From assembly GCA_963656065.1 (NCBI GenBank), contig CAVKGV010000003.1, forward strand, positions 124,001-188,000: a stretch of DNA of 64,000 nucleotides, written 5' to 3'. The notes beneath the pieces were generated by a model that was not told where the DNA came from, did no database searches, and saw only the letters and a program-made list of their open reading frames with translations. This document shows positions 18,048-27,039 of the stretch, in pieces. The stretch is from Hallerella sp963656065 (GTDB taxonomy: Bacteria > Fibrobacterota > Fibrobacteria > Fibrobacterales > Fibrobacteraceae). The translations under genes and the position numbers were made by a program. Numbering within the stretch: position 1 is the stretch's first letter; every line of letters starts with the position of its first letter.

Positions 18048-19214
18048 ATGGAAAAACTTTGGTCTAAAGCCTTCATTCTCGTCGGCGTAACAAACTTCCT
18101 CCTGTTTTTCGCCTTCTACGAACTTTTGCCGATTCTTCCGCTATATATTTTTGAAAAATTTCACGCAGGAGCGACCGTTTCCGGCATCATCATTTCGCTC
18201 TACACCATCGGAGCCCTATTCTGCCGTCCGTTTGCCGGATTCCTCGTCGATAGTTTTTCCCGAAAGCCGCTTTACTTTGTGATGTATTTTTTCTTCACGG
18301 CGATGTTCATCGGTTATGCGGCGGCAGGCGCACTCTTTGTCCTCGGAATCGTCCGGCTTTTGCACGGGATTAGTTTCGGAATCGCAAGCACCGCTGGCAG
18401 CACCATCGCCATCGACGTTCTGCCTTCGAGCAGGCGGGGAGAAGGAATCGGATATTTCGGGGTCACGACGAACCTGGCTTTTGCCACAGGTCCCATGACG
18501 GGGATGTTCCTTTACGAATCACACGGAGCAAATCCTGTCATCGCGCTTTCGCTTACTTTGTGCGTCATCGGATTACTTCTAATCCTTCCCATTCGAACAA
18601 AACTCAAGCCCATCAAAAAAGACGCCGCTCCGCTTTCCCTCGACCGATTTTTTCTCACCAAGGCAATTCCGCAGTTTCTGAACATGTTCTTCATCGGGTG
18701 CGCCTACGGACCGCTCACCAATTACGTTGCCCTGTATGCGAGGCAGAACAATCTCTCAGGTTCCGGATACTTCTATGCGCTCATCGCCGTCGGACTTATT
18801 TCGTCGAGGCTTCTCACGGGAAAGCTCATCGACCGCGGTTACCTGACGCGCCTCGTTTCCATCGGGCTTGTACTTGTTACCGCAGCATATTTCCTTTTCT
18901 CTCTACTTCCCAACCAAGCGATCTTTCTCCTGTCCGCATTTTTCATCGGTTCAGGCCTAGGGCTCGTATTTCCCGGTTACCAGACGATGTGCGTGAACCT
19001 CGCAAGGCACGACCAGCGCGGCACGGCGACTAGCACCTATCTCACCGGCTGGGATTTAGGAATCGGAATAGGCATTCTTGTCTGCGGCCCTCTTGCCGAA
19101 GCGTTTTCATACGCAACGATGTTTTTCTGTTGCGCAGCACTCCTGCTCGTATCCGCCGTCTTCTTTGTCAAAAAGACCGCGCCGCATTACATCGCAAATA
19201 AACTGGAAGGATAA
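18048..19214 (+). CDS. MFS transporter
   Basis: 388 residues with about 12 hydrophobic helices, beginning MEKLWSKAFILVGVTNFLLF. The loop after helix 2 has the MFS-type GFLVDSFSRKPLYF, a form of GxLaDrxGrrp, and a second copy GKLIDRGYLTRL lies in the second half. The substrate cannot be told from sequence; small-molecule or drug export is the usual annotation. The ATG at 18048 has a weak -10-like TATTTTCC 5 nt upstream and no ribosome binding site. The longer frame to 17922 overlaps adk and is not used. Confidence 0.8.
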   Translation: MEKLWSKAFILVGVTNFLLFFAFYELLPILPLYIFEKFHAGATVSGIIISLYTIGALFCRPFAGFLVDSFSRKPLYFVMYFFFTAMFIGYAAAGALFVLGIVRLLHGISFGIASTAGSTIAIDVLPSSRRGEGIGYFGVTTNLAFATGPMTGMFLYESHGANPVIALSLTLCVIGLLLILPIRTKLKPIKKDAAPLSLDRFFLTKAIPQFLNMFFIGCAYGPLTNYVALYARQNNLSGSGYFYALIAVGLISSRLLTGKLIDRGYLTRLVSIGLVLVTAAYFLFSLLPNQAIFLLSAFFIGSGLGLVFPGYQTMCVNLARHDQRGTATSTYLTGWDLGIGIGILVCGPLAEAFSYATMFFCCAALLLVSAVFFVKKTAPHYIANKLEG

Positions 19215-19249
19215 AATCCGCACTTTCTGGAATCCAAGCATAAATTTTC

Positions 19250-19257
19250 TATTTTTG
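19250..19257 (+). promoter_or_regulatory. -10 element TATTTTTG of pheS
   Basis: An exact TAnnTTTG match. It is followed by 7 nt and then the pheS ATG at 19265, with no ribosome binding site. A CTG at 19227-19229, 20 nt upstream, may be a degenerate -33 TTG. Confidence 0.6.
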
Positions 19258-19264
19258 AAATGTT

Positions 19265-20287
19265 ATGAACGAAAAACTTTCCCAAATGCGCGAGGCCTTT
19301 GAAACGGAACTCGCCGAAACAAAGCTCAATGTCAAGGAAGCCGTCGAAGCGCTCCGCGTCAAATGGCTCGGAAAAAAAGGCCAAATCACCGGTCTCATGA
19401 AGCAGATGGCGAACCTCTCCGCCGAAGAGCGTCCCTCTTTTGGAAAGCTCGTCAATGAACTGAAACAGAGCGTTTCCGAAAAAATCGACAAGGCGCTCGA
19501 AGAAGCGAAAAAGAAGGCTCTCGAAGCGGAACTCGAAAAAGGCTGGACGGATATCAGCCTTCCGGGAAACGGAATTCCTGCCGGTTCCACGCATCCGGTC
19601 TATGACGTTCGCGAAGAAATCATCGACTTCTTTTCGCAAATGGGATTCGCCGTCGATTCGGGAAAGGATATCGAAACGGATTGGTATAACTTCGAAGCGC
19701 TCAACACGCCGCCCGACCACCCGAGCCGCGACATGCAGGATACGTTCTACCTGGGCGACAAGGTGATGCTTCGCACGCAAACTTCCGACACGCAGATCCA
19801 CTACATGGAAACGCACAAGCCGCCTTTCCGGATGATTGCGCCGGGACACGTTTTCCGCGTCGATAACGATGCGACGCACGCTCCGATGTTCCAGCAGTGC
19901 GAAGGCCTGGTCGTCGATGAAACGATTACCTTTGCGCAACTTAAGGGCGTTCTCCAGATTTTCATGAACAAGCTTTTCGGCGAAGGCGTGAAAACGCGTT
20001 TCCGCCCGAGCTTCTTCCCGTTCACGGAACCTTCCGCGGAAATGGACGTGAGCTGCGTCTTCTGCGGAGGCAAGGGCTGCAAACGCTGCAAGGGAACGGG
20101 CTGGATGGAAATCGGCGGTTGCGGGTCTGTCGATCCGAACGTTTTCAAGAACTGCGGCATCGATCCCGAAAAGTACACGGGTTTTGCGTTCGGTTTCGGA
20201 CTAGACCGCATCGCGATGCTCCGCCACGAAATTCCGGAAATCGGGCTTCTGACGTCAAACGACCAGAGGTTCCTGAACCAGTTCTAA
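19265..20287 (+). CDS. pheS: phenylalanine-tRNA ligase alpha subunit
   Basis: 340 residues. After an N-terminal coiled coil that binds tRNA come the class II catalytic motifs: HPVYDVREEIIDFF, MQDTFYL, RTQTSDTQIHYM, PGHVFRVDNDATHAPMFQQ and FGFGLDRIAMLRHEIPEI. A Cys cluster, DVSCVFCGGKGCKRCKGTGW, lies before motif 3, as in many bacterial PheS. It charges tRNA-Phe with PheT in the cytoplasm. pheT is not adjacent; a terminator follows directly, so the beta subunit is encoded elsewhere. Confidence 0.96.
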   Translation: MNEKLSQMREAFETELAETKLNVKEAVEALRVKWLGKKGQITGLMKQMANLSAEERPSFGKLVNELKQSVSEKIDKALEEAKKKALEAELEKGWTDISLPGNGIPAGSTHPVYDVREEIIDFFSQMGFAVDSGKDIETDWYNFEALNTPPDHPSRDMQDTFYLGDKVMLRTQTSDTQIHYMETHKPPFRMIAPGHVFRVDNDATHAPMFQQCEGLVVDETITFAQLKGVLQIFMNKLFGEGVKTRFRPSFFPFTEPSAEMDVSCVFCGGKGCKRCKGTGWMEIGGCGSVDPNVFKNCGIDPEKYTGFAFGFGLDRIAMLRHEIPEIGLLTSNDQRFLNQF

Positions 20288-20310
20288 GAGCGGATTTTAA
20301 AATTCAAAGA

Positions 20311-20338
20311 AGTCCTCCCGAAGGGGAGGACTGTTTTG
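20311..20338 (+). terminator. terminator after pheS
   Basis: AGTCCTCCC, loop GAAG, GGGAGGACT, then GTTTTG: a 9-bp perfect stem with a T-rich tail. Confidence 0.85.
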
Positions 20339-20365
20339 TCAAAGAGAGAAAACTTTTTACCGGGC

Positions 20366-21802
20366 CTAAAACTGCGTGATAAAGTCCCAAGTCGCTTGCG
20401 GGACCCAACTCTCGCTTGCCCCCTGATCCTTATGATTCCAAATATGCCCGCCATCCTGCGTACACCAGCGTACAGGGAAACGCTGGTCAACCGTTTTATA
20501 GTCATAGCACAGATGAATCCCTGACCCACGAACCGCCTCCTCGGCAGATTCCTGCAAGGCCGCGCCATTTTCCGAATTGTGCTCCAGAATGATATCGCGG
20601 GCATGCCGTCCCATTTCAGGGGTGCAAAGTCCATCGTCAAAGCCCAAGACTCCCATCCAGGCAATCGGTTCCCCTGTATGCTGCGGAAGCCAAATGTTTC
20701 GCTCGGCGGTTTCATAGACAGCAACTCCGCGGATCCACTTCTGGTGATTCCACGAAAGCCCGTTCGTAAACATGGAACCGTAGCTAAAGCCCGTTGAAAA
20801 GACGCGCGAAGAATCGATGCAAAGATTTTCTTCCAAATCCGCCAAGAGTTCATCGAACAGCGTATAATCGTCTTGAGCCCACGGGGCCTGGTTTCCGTTC
20901 CCTTCGGGTGCGACAAAAATCGTCGTTTTTTCGGTATCCAACGGTTTTAATCCATAATAGCCTTCCTGCTGGACGCCTCCCGCCCAACCGCCCATGCAAT
21001 GCATTCCAAAGACCAAACGGTAAGGCTTGCCGTTATCGTAATCATCCGGGATGTCTATGCGAATCGTGCGCGTTCCCTTGCTCCACGTAAAGTCATAGCT
21101 TCCCGATTTCACCCGATTCCAACTCTTTCCGCATCCTCTCGTAGGAACCGGAGCGTTGCCTTTTGCCCAGCCAAAAGCATATTGCTGTTCCTTCTTGTAC
21201 AAAGTCAAAGTCAGGTTCGTATCCAGGTTTGGCAAGGCGACCGTCAATGTTTCGTACGATTCCGCGGATATCCGCAGCGAATCCAGCAAAAAAAGTTCTT
21301 TTTTTAATGTGCGCGTTCCACCGATTTCGTCACCGCCAAAAGTTTTCCCGGAAAGGTTTTCCCCCGTTGAAATGGAGAACACTTCCCGATGATTTCCTGT
21401 CTGAAAGCTCCCCACGTATCTTCCCCGCGACGAAAATTTTTGAAAATCCAGACGATGTTCCCCGAAGCCACGCCGGATTTCCGAAAAGACTTCATTTCCC
21501 ACCAAATCAAAGATTTTCACCTGAAAAGGCTGCGAAGTATTCATAAAGACGGCAAAGATCCCGTTTTGAAACGACCAGGATTGCACACCGGCCTTCTGTT
21601 TTTGAAGAGACGTCTCGTCTTCCCGGATTAAAAATTCACCATTCGCATCGGTCACAGTTTCCTTGTTTTTCGACATCAACAAGACATCTGCGCCCGTTAT
21701 AGGATTTCCACTTTCATCTAGGACTTTTCCCTGCAACTGGTAGGAATAGGATAGCGAGCAGAGCGCCAATACGCAGAAACCGGCAACGGACAATATTTTC
21801 AT
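20366..21802 (-). CDS. secreted CE1-type esterase (feruloyl/acetylxylan esterase or PHB depolymerase-like)
   Basis: 478 residues from the ATG at 21802 (GAGGAG upstream). Order: signal peptide (about 1-20), a carboxypeptidase-regulatory-like domain (QLQGKVLDESGNPITGADV), then a beta-sandwich resembling a sorting domain (FQVKIFDLVGNEVFSEIRRG), and the C-terminal esterase from about residue 230. The esterase has the oxyanion-side strand LVFGMHCMGG, nucleophile elbow STGFSYGSMF and a likely catalytic His in DGGHIWNH, as in CE1 feruloyl esterases and PHB depolymerases. Plant cell wall de-esterification would suit a fibrobacter, but the substrate is inferred. The sorting-like domain is internal rather than C-terminal. 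Confidence 0.8.
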   Translation of the reverse strand: MKILSVAGFCVLALCSLSYSYQLQGKVLDESGNPITGADVLLMSKNKETVTDANGEFLIREDETSLQKQKAGVQSWSFQNGIFAVFMNTSQPFQVKIFDLVGNEVFSEIRRGFGEHRLDFQKFSSRGRYVGSFQTGNHREVFSISTGENLSGKTFGGDEIGGTRTLKKELFLLDSLRISAESYETLTVALPNLDTNLTLTLYKKEQQYAFGWAKGNAPVPTRGCGKSWNRVKSGSYDFTWSKGTRTIRIDIPDDYDNGKPYRLVFGMHCMGGWAGGVQQEGYYGLKPLDTEKTTIFVAPEGNGNQAPWAQDDYTLFDELLADLEENLCIDSSRVFSTGFSYGSMFTNGLSWNHQKWIRGVAVYETAERNIWLPQHTGEPIAWMGVLGFDDGLCTPEMGRHARDIILEHNSENGAALQESAEEAVRGSGIHLCYDYKTVDQRFPVRWCTQDGGHIWNHKDQGASESWVPQATWDFITQF

Positions 21803-21920
21803 ATACTCCTCATGGATAATGCTAAAAATTAAAATATCTTCCCATATTCCAAAGGAAAAAATAATTTTCCCATTTACCGTGGACAATCTATCCACGGCAA
21901 TGGCAGAGCCATCCGCATAA

Positions 21921-21957
21921 AAAACCGACCCGCCGATAAACGACGGGCCGTTTTCCT
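21921..21957 (-). terminator. imperfect hairpin after the urea/guanidine carboxylase gene
   Basis: Read on the minus strand, a GC-rich imperfect stem (around CCCG/CGGG) is followed by a run of T. It lies just after the stop of the eight-gene operon. The stem has a bulge and mismatches, so strength is uncertain. Confidence 0.45.
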
Positions 21958-21973
21958 GAAGACTGGAGATTCT

Positions 21974-24900
21974 TCAAGCGCTCTTGACCGCGAACAGGCA
22001 CTGTCCGGAGCGGACTTCCGTCGCGGGTTTCGCAAAGATTTGCGTCACCACAAAATCTTCGTCGGCGACAACAGGAATTTCCGTTTTCATGCTTTCGAGG
22101 ACAGCCAACGTTTCGCCGGCCTTCACCTTACACCCGACCTTATCCACGGTCAACTTCCAGAGGCTTCCCGAAACCGGGGAATAAACGCCTTCCTCGCCCT
22201 CGGCAAGGGTTGCTTCGAGAACCGGAGCGGATGCCGTACTGTGGCTTTCAAACGTAAACTGCCCGGTCGCAATCCAGCGTTCCTTTTCCTCTTCAAACGC
22301 CTTTTTGCGCCTGGATTCAAAGGCTTCGATGGATTCCGCATTTTCGGCGAGGAACTTTTCATATTCCAGGATGTCAAACGAACTTTCCTCGATCTTTACG
22401 TGGAACTTTCCCGCGATGAAATCCTTGCGCATCTGCAGCAGTTCGTCTGCACCCACTTCGTAAAAGCGAATCCGGTCAAAGAAACGCAGCAGATACGGAA
22501 GCGAGAAATCGCTCGTCTGTTTAAAACGATTCCACATCTGCACGGTCCTTCCCACGAACTGGTATCCGCCGGGGCCTTCCATGCCATAGACGCACATATA
22601 GGCTCCGCCGATTCCGACGGCATTTTCAGGCGTCCAGGTTCTCGCCGGGTTGTACTTTGTCGTCACCAGGCGATGCCTCGGGTCAAGAGGCGTCGCTACA
22701 GGCGCTCCCAGATAGACGTCGCCAAGTCCCATCACCAGATAGTCCGCGTCAAAGACAATCCTTTTTACATCTTCCACGGAATCCAGGCCGTTTACGCGGC
22801 GGATGAATTCGATATTGTTTGGTGTGCACCACGGAGCGCCCGGGCGAACCGTCGTCACATACTTCTGGATAGCAATGCGCGTTTGCGGATCATCCCACGA
22901 AAGCGGCAGATAGACTGTCCGGGTAGCGACTTTCGTCATTTTATTTTTCTTCAAATGCTCCGAAAGATCGGCGAGCTTCCGCAACATTTCCCATTGCCGA
23001 ATTTTCCGAATGTCGTAGTGAATTTGTATGGAACGGATTCCGGGCGTCACATCGATAACGAATTCTTTCAGCTGTTCCTTCACCGCGAGCATCCAGGCAT
23101 GCGCCGTAAAGCGAAGCCGCAAGTCAATTCGGTTCGGTCCAAATTCCAAAAGGACATAATCATCACCATCAGCGCGGACAACGACATGTTCCATTTCATT
23201 TTCCGCATGGAACTCCGCGACAATTGGTGTCGTCAGCGGAGAAGCTTCCAATTCCGGAATTTCCAAAGAAGCCTCTACCGGATTTTGCAGGTTCGCTTCG
23301 CGCGCCAAACGGATTTCTTCGGCTTTTTGCGCGGAAATCGGGATGAACTTGACTTTGTCACCGCTGCGAAGCTCGCCCATTTTCCACAGTTCCGCAGAAA
23401 CGATCGTCACCGGGCAAGCGAAACCGCCAAGGCTCGGCCCGTCAACGCCCAAGATAATCGGCATGTCTCCCGTAAAGTCAACCGTTCCGACAGCATACGC
23501 ATTATCGTGAAGATTTGAAGGGTGAAGTCCCGCCTCGCCGCCATCGGGACGTGCCCATTTCGGTTGCGGTCCCACAAGACGTATTCCCGTCCGCGAAGAA
23601 TTATAGTGGACTTCCCAGGTTGCGGCAAAGAACTCGTCGATGTCATTTTTTGTCAGATAATCTGGAGCGCCGTGCGGGCCGTACATTACACCGATCTTCC
23701 ACTCGGAAGACATTTTTGGAAGAGCCTTTTCCGACGGAACAAGCGGTTCACCCAAAACCGAATTTCCGATATGCAGAATATCGCCCGCCGAAAGCGCACG
23801 TCCACCGTGGCCACCAAAGCCGCCGAGCGTAAAAGTCGATTTGCTTCCCAGGTAATCAGGGACATCGATTCCCCCGCGAACGGCGAGATAGGCGCGCTGT
23901 CCAAGCTTTGTGAGTCCGAACTTGAGAACATCGCCATCCTTCACATTGACCGGAACATTCTTCGGGCAAGGTTCCCCGTTCAGCTTCGCCGGAAAATCCC
24001 CTCCCGTCCATGCGACAACAGCATCCGTGTGGAAGCAGAGCGAACAGCCGGAAAGCGTCATTTCGATACCCGCCGCATCGTCCGCATTTCCGACAATTTT
24101 ATTCGCCAAGCGGAAACTGTAATTATCCATCGGGCCGGAAGGAGGAATCCCGACATCCCAAAGATTCAAGCGTCCCGGATAGTCCTGGACAGTCGTCTGC
24201 AAACCGGGAGCGAGGATTTCAAATGTCCGATTTTTATAGCGGTAGTCATTTAAGATCCAAGTCGAAACGTTTCCCGAGACAAAGGCGGGCATTTCAAGCA
24301 CATCCTGCAAGAGTTTGATGTTCGTTTCAAACCCGCAAAGGCGAACTTTTGCCAGAGCGACTTTCGCCTTTTCGATATTTTCCGTCCGATCGTTTCCGGC
24401 GACAATAACTTTCGCAAGCAGCGGATCGTAAAAGGCGCTGACTTCCGTTCCGCGCGAGACCCAGGTATCGACCCGGACATCCTTCGGGAACTCAGCTTCC
24501 GTCAAAAGGCCGCTCGACGGACGGTAATTTTTCCCCGGGTCTTCCGCATAGACGCGAAACTCCATCGCATGACCTTTCGGTGTAAACGTCGCTCCGATTT
24601 CAAACGGGCGAATCCCCGCGGCAAGTTCAATCATCCAACGCACAAGATCCACGCCGAAGACGGTTTCCGTTACGCCGTGCTCCACTTGCAAGCGCGTATT
24701 TACTTCCAAAAAGTAGAATTTGTCCTCTTTGGCATCGTAGATAAACTCCACTGTTCCCGCAGAGCGATATTTGACCCCCTGCACAAGGCGCAAGGCGGCG
24801 GCATGCAATTCTTGCCGAGTTTTTTCGGGAAGATTCGGAGCCGGAGTTTCTTCGACAACCTTTTGGTTGCGGCGTTGCACCGAGCAGTCTCGTTCACCAA

Positions 24901-25567
24901 GAACCACTGCGTTTCCTTCGCCGTCGCCAAAGATCTGCACTTCGACATGGCGACCACGTTCCACATACTTTTCGACAAAAAGTCCGGCATTTTTAAAGTT
25001 GTTTTCACTGAGCCGTTTGATGCGATCATAACTTTCAAGAAGTTCCTTTTCGCTGTGGCAAACGGTCATTCCGATTCCGCCGCCGCCAGCGGTACTTTTT
25101 AACATAACGGGATAGCCGATTTTTTCCGCAGAACCTACGGCTTCTTCGACATTTTGCAAAAGGCCCGTTCCGGGAACAAGCGGCACACCGAATTCCTTGG
25201 CGAGTTCCTTGCTGCGATGTTTTAGTCCAAATTCCGTCAGCTGCGTTGGCGTCGGACCGATAAAGGCTACTCCGTTCTGCTCCAACGTTTTCGCGAATTC
25301 GGCGTTTTCGCTCAAAAAACCATATCCCGGATGGACCGCTTCCGCACCGGTCTTCTTGATGGCAGCCAAGATCGCATCCACATTGAGATAGCTCTCCTTC
25401 GCAGCGGCAGGTCCAATCCGGACCGCTTCATCAGCCATCAGGACATGCGCAGCGCTTTCATCCGGATCCGAATAGACTGCAACCGACTTGACGCCCATTT
25501 CCTTTAGCGAACGAATCACCCGACAGGCAATTTCGCCGCGATTGGCAATCAGCACTTTCTGAAACAT
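21974..25567 (-). CDS. uca: urea carboxylase family protein, probably guanidine carboxylase
   Basis: 1197 residues, the full length of the urea carboxylase family. Order: biotin carboxylase (FQKVLIANRGEIACRVIRSL; ATP grasp with KSTAGGGGIGM; YFLEVNTRLQVEHGVTE), the KipA/KipI-like carboxyltransferase halves (LNLWDVGIPPSGPMDNYSFR; GIGGAYMCVYGMEGPGGYQF), and a biotinyl domain with biotin Lys in LESMKTEIP. It uses ATP and bicarbonate to carboxylate urea or guanidine. Family members encoded beside DUF1989 proteins have been shown to be guanidine carboxylases, so guanidine is the likelier substrate. The ATG at 25567 has GGAGAAAG upstream and lies 1 nt after the hydrolase stop. It is the last gene of the operon. 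Confidence 0.92.
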   Translation of the reverse strand: MFQKVLIANRGEIACRVIRSLKEMGVKSVAVYSDPDESAAHVLMADEAVRIGPAAAKESYLNVDAILAAIKKTGAEAVHPGYGFLSENAEFAKTLEQNGVAFIGPTPTQLTEFGLKHRSKELAKEFGVPLVPGTGLLQNVEEAVGSAEKIGYPVMLKSTAGGGGIGMTVCHSEKELLESYDRIKRLSENNFKNAGLFVEKYVERGRHVEVQIFGDGEGNAVVLGERDCSVQRRNQKVVEETPAPNLPEKTRQELHAAALRLVQGVKYRSAGTVEFIYDAKEDKFYFLEVNTRLQVEHGVTETVFGVDLVRWMIELAAGIRPFEIGATFTPKGHAMEFRVYAEDPGKNYRPSSGLLTEAEFPKDVRVDTWVSRGTEVSAFYDPLLAKVIVAGNDRTENIEKAKVALAKVRLCGFETNIKLLQDVLEMPAFVSGNVSTWILNDYRYKNRTFEILAPGLQTTVQDYPGRLNLWDVGIPPSGPMDNYSFRLANKIVGNADDAAGIEMTLSGCSLCFHTDAVVAWTGGDFPAKLNGEPCPKNVPVNVKDGDVLKFGLTKLGQRAYLAVRGGIDVPDYLGSKSTFTLGGFGGHGGRALSAGDILHIGNSVLGEPLVPSEKALPKMSSEWKIGVMYGPHGAPDYLTKNDIDEFFAATWEVHYNSSRTGIRLVGPQPKWARPDGGEAGLHPSNLHDNAYAVGTVDFTGDMPIILGVDGPSLGGFACPVTIVSAELWKMGELRSGDKVKFIPISAQKAEEIRLAREANLQNPVEASLEIPELEASPLTTPIVAEFHAENEMEHVVVRADGDDYVLLEFGPNRIDLRLRFTAHAWMLAVKEQLKEFVIDVTPGIRSIQIHYDIRKIRQWEMLRKLADLSEHLKKNKMTKVATRTVYLPLSWDDPQTRIAIQKYVTTVRPGAPWCTPNNIEFIRRVNGLDSVEDVKRIVFDADYLVMGLGDVYLGAPVATPLDPRHRLVTTKYNPARTWTPENAVGIGGAYMCVYGMEGPGGYQFVGRTVQMWNRFKQTSDFSLPYLLRFFDRIRFYEVGADELLQMRKDFIAGKFHVKIEESSFDILEYEKFLAENAESIEAFESRRKKAFEEEKERWIATGQFTFESHSTASAPVLEATLAEGEEGVYSPVSGSLWKLTVDKVGCKVKAGETLAVLESMKTEIPVVADEDFVVTQIFAKPATEVRSGQCLFAVKSA

Positions 25568-25568
25568 A

Positions 25569-26393
25569 TTACTTTCTCCAGTTTTCAAGAATATGTGTTA
25601 AAGTTCCATTTTCATTTTCGAGTTCATGAAGAATCGTAAAATGGTTCTTATTTTCAAGAAGTTCGAAAGATCCCGGGATTTTTTCCTCTGCACGGAGCAA
25701 GGCAAATGACAGACTTTGTCGCTGAAGTTCGGGAAGTTCCTCTTCGCCGCACGCAATCGCCATCGGCTTTCGGACACACGGAATCCGCAACGGGCTCAAG
25801 CGCAGAACGTCTTCTTCGGAAAGATTCAGCGCCAGATTCAAGTAACATTTGGAAATCGGTTCCAAATCATAGATTCCGCTAATCGCAAGTGCTCCGACGA
25901 CACAGGGTTCCGCAAGCATCATCGCGCACAAATGGCCTCCCGCGGACCATCCAGAAACAATCACTTTCCGAGAATTTGCCTGAAATTTTTCGGAATAGGC
26001 GCAGATACTTTTTAACGCCATCCGAACCTCGCTTACGATTTCATATAAATTAAATTCCGGTGCAAGCGTATAGCCTACAGATGCCACGTGAAAGCCCAAG
26101 GAAAGCGGTCCTCTTGACAAGAAGCGAAACGTATTCTTGTGACGCATCTGCCAATAACCGCCATGAATGAACACGAATATACCTTCCCCGGGATTTCCAG
26201 GAAAATAGTCAAACTTCTCGCGAGGCCTTATTCCATAGGGAATGTCCATCGTCTTTGAAAATTCACGTGCCATTTTTTGACTGCGAATTTCAAAGCCTTC
26301 GAGAATATCCGCGCTATCCTTTACCGCATGCGTGTTATCGTAAGCGGCGTCCAAGGCTTTTTTCGTAAAGCATCTGTAAACAGGATCATTCAT
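25569..26393 (-). CDS. alpha/beta hydrolase, kynurenine formamidase-like
   Basis: 274 residues from the ATG at 26393, which overlaps the end of the preceding DUF1989 gene by 8 nt. It has the oxyanion motif FVFIHGGYWQM, nucleophile elbow VSGWSAGGHLCAM and a late His in NHFTILHE. HGGYW is typical of the arylformamidase/kynurenine formamidase and carbamate-esterase-like branch of alpha/beta hydrolases. Members of this branch cleave amide or ester bonds on small molecules. No tryptophan pathway gene is near. Its place between the DUF1989 genes and the carboxylase suggests it acts on a small amide, guanidino compound or intermediate of that route, but I cannot name the substrate. Confidence 0.75.
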   Translation of the reverse strand: MNDPVYRCFTKKALDAAYDNTHAVKDSADILEGFEIRSQKMAREFSKTMDIPYGIRPREKFDYFPGNPGEGIFVFIHGGYWQMRHKNTFRFLSRGPLSLGFHVASVGYTLAPEFNLYEIVSEVRMALKSICAYSEKFQANSRKVIVSGWSAGGHLCAMMLAEPCVVGALAISGIYDLEPISKCYLNLALNLSEEDVLRLSPLRIPCVRKPMAIACGEEELPELQRQSLSFALLRAEEKIPGSFELLENKNHFTILHELENENGTLTHILENWRK

Positions 26394-27027
26394 TGAAAAC
26401 GACCATTCGAATCGGAGTTGGATTATAATCATTGCAAGGATTGTTCAACTGCGCACAATCCGAGAGCAAAAAAAGCACATCCATTTCGGCACGCAATTCG
26501 ATATACTTTCCCGGTCCGGAAATTCCGTCTGCAAATTCAAGCCGTCCCTTGTCATCGAGAATCACCTTGGTGAAAAAATTCAAGTTGCAGACCTGATCAT
26601 GCTTTCCCATATCGAAATTTTGGAGCGTCCGAACGAAAGTGTCCCGGCAACTGTGCATATAGCGCGTCTTATCCGTATAGCGCACCACGTTTCCTTCCGC
26701 GGAACATCCGCTTCCGAGCGTATCGTGTTCGCCGCACGTATCCGCGATGACGGTGAGCATCGGATTTCCGTCGTTCGACATAATGACGGTTCCGAGTTCA
26801 ATCATCGTATTCGCCTGGGCCGTAATCGTATTCTGCGCACTGTATCTTTCCGCGGTATTTCCCGCGTTATAAATTTGCACATCACCGGATTGATTCCCTT
26901 CGACATCGATAAGACGCAAGACCTGCCCCTTCTTCAAAGGGAGCATTTTCCCTTCGCCTGCATAGACGGTTATATCGGCAACGGCATCTTTTAGATTTCT
27001 AGCGCTTTCAAGTAATTTCGTATTCAT
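26386..27027 (-). CDS. DUF1989 protein, third copy (carboxyguanidine deiminase-like)
   Basis: 213 residues of the DUF1989/urea-carboxylase-associated family, in which the CgdA and CgdB proteins form carboxyguanidine deiminase. Motifs: KKGQVLRLIDVEGNQSGDVQ, YSAQNTITAQAN, LTVIADTCGEHDTLGSGC, YMHSCRDTF, NLNFFTKV and ISGPGKYIELRAEMDVLFLL. It has the same length and nearly the same motif positions as the next gene upstream (27040-27681), so it appears to be a tandem duplicate. Differences include SGDVQ for AVDTLF and CSAEGN for CSCESN. Typical clusters have only two such genes; this is the extra one and its role (spare subunit or new substrate) is open. Confidence 0.85.
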   Translation of the reverse strand: MNTKLLESARNLKDAVADITVYAGEGKMLPLKKGQVLRLIDVEGNQSGDVQIYNAGNTAERYSAQNTITAQANTMIELGTVIMSNDGNPMLTVIADTCGEHDTLGSGCSAEGNVVRYTDKTRYMHSCRDTFVRTLQNFDMGKHDQVCNLNFFTKVILDDKGRLEFADGISGPGKYIELRAEMDVLFLLSDCAQLNNPCNDYNPTPIRMVVFNE

Positions 27028-27039
27028 TTTCGCCTCGCT

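Noticed and set aside
22040..23518. 492-codon plus-strand frame opposite the urea/guanidine carboxylase gene
   Set aside because: It is a shadow frame; the minus strand has clear carboxyltransferase and biotinyl motifs.
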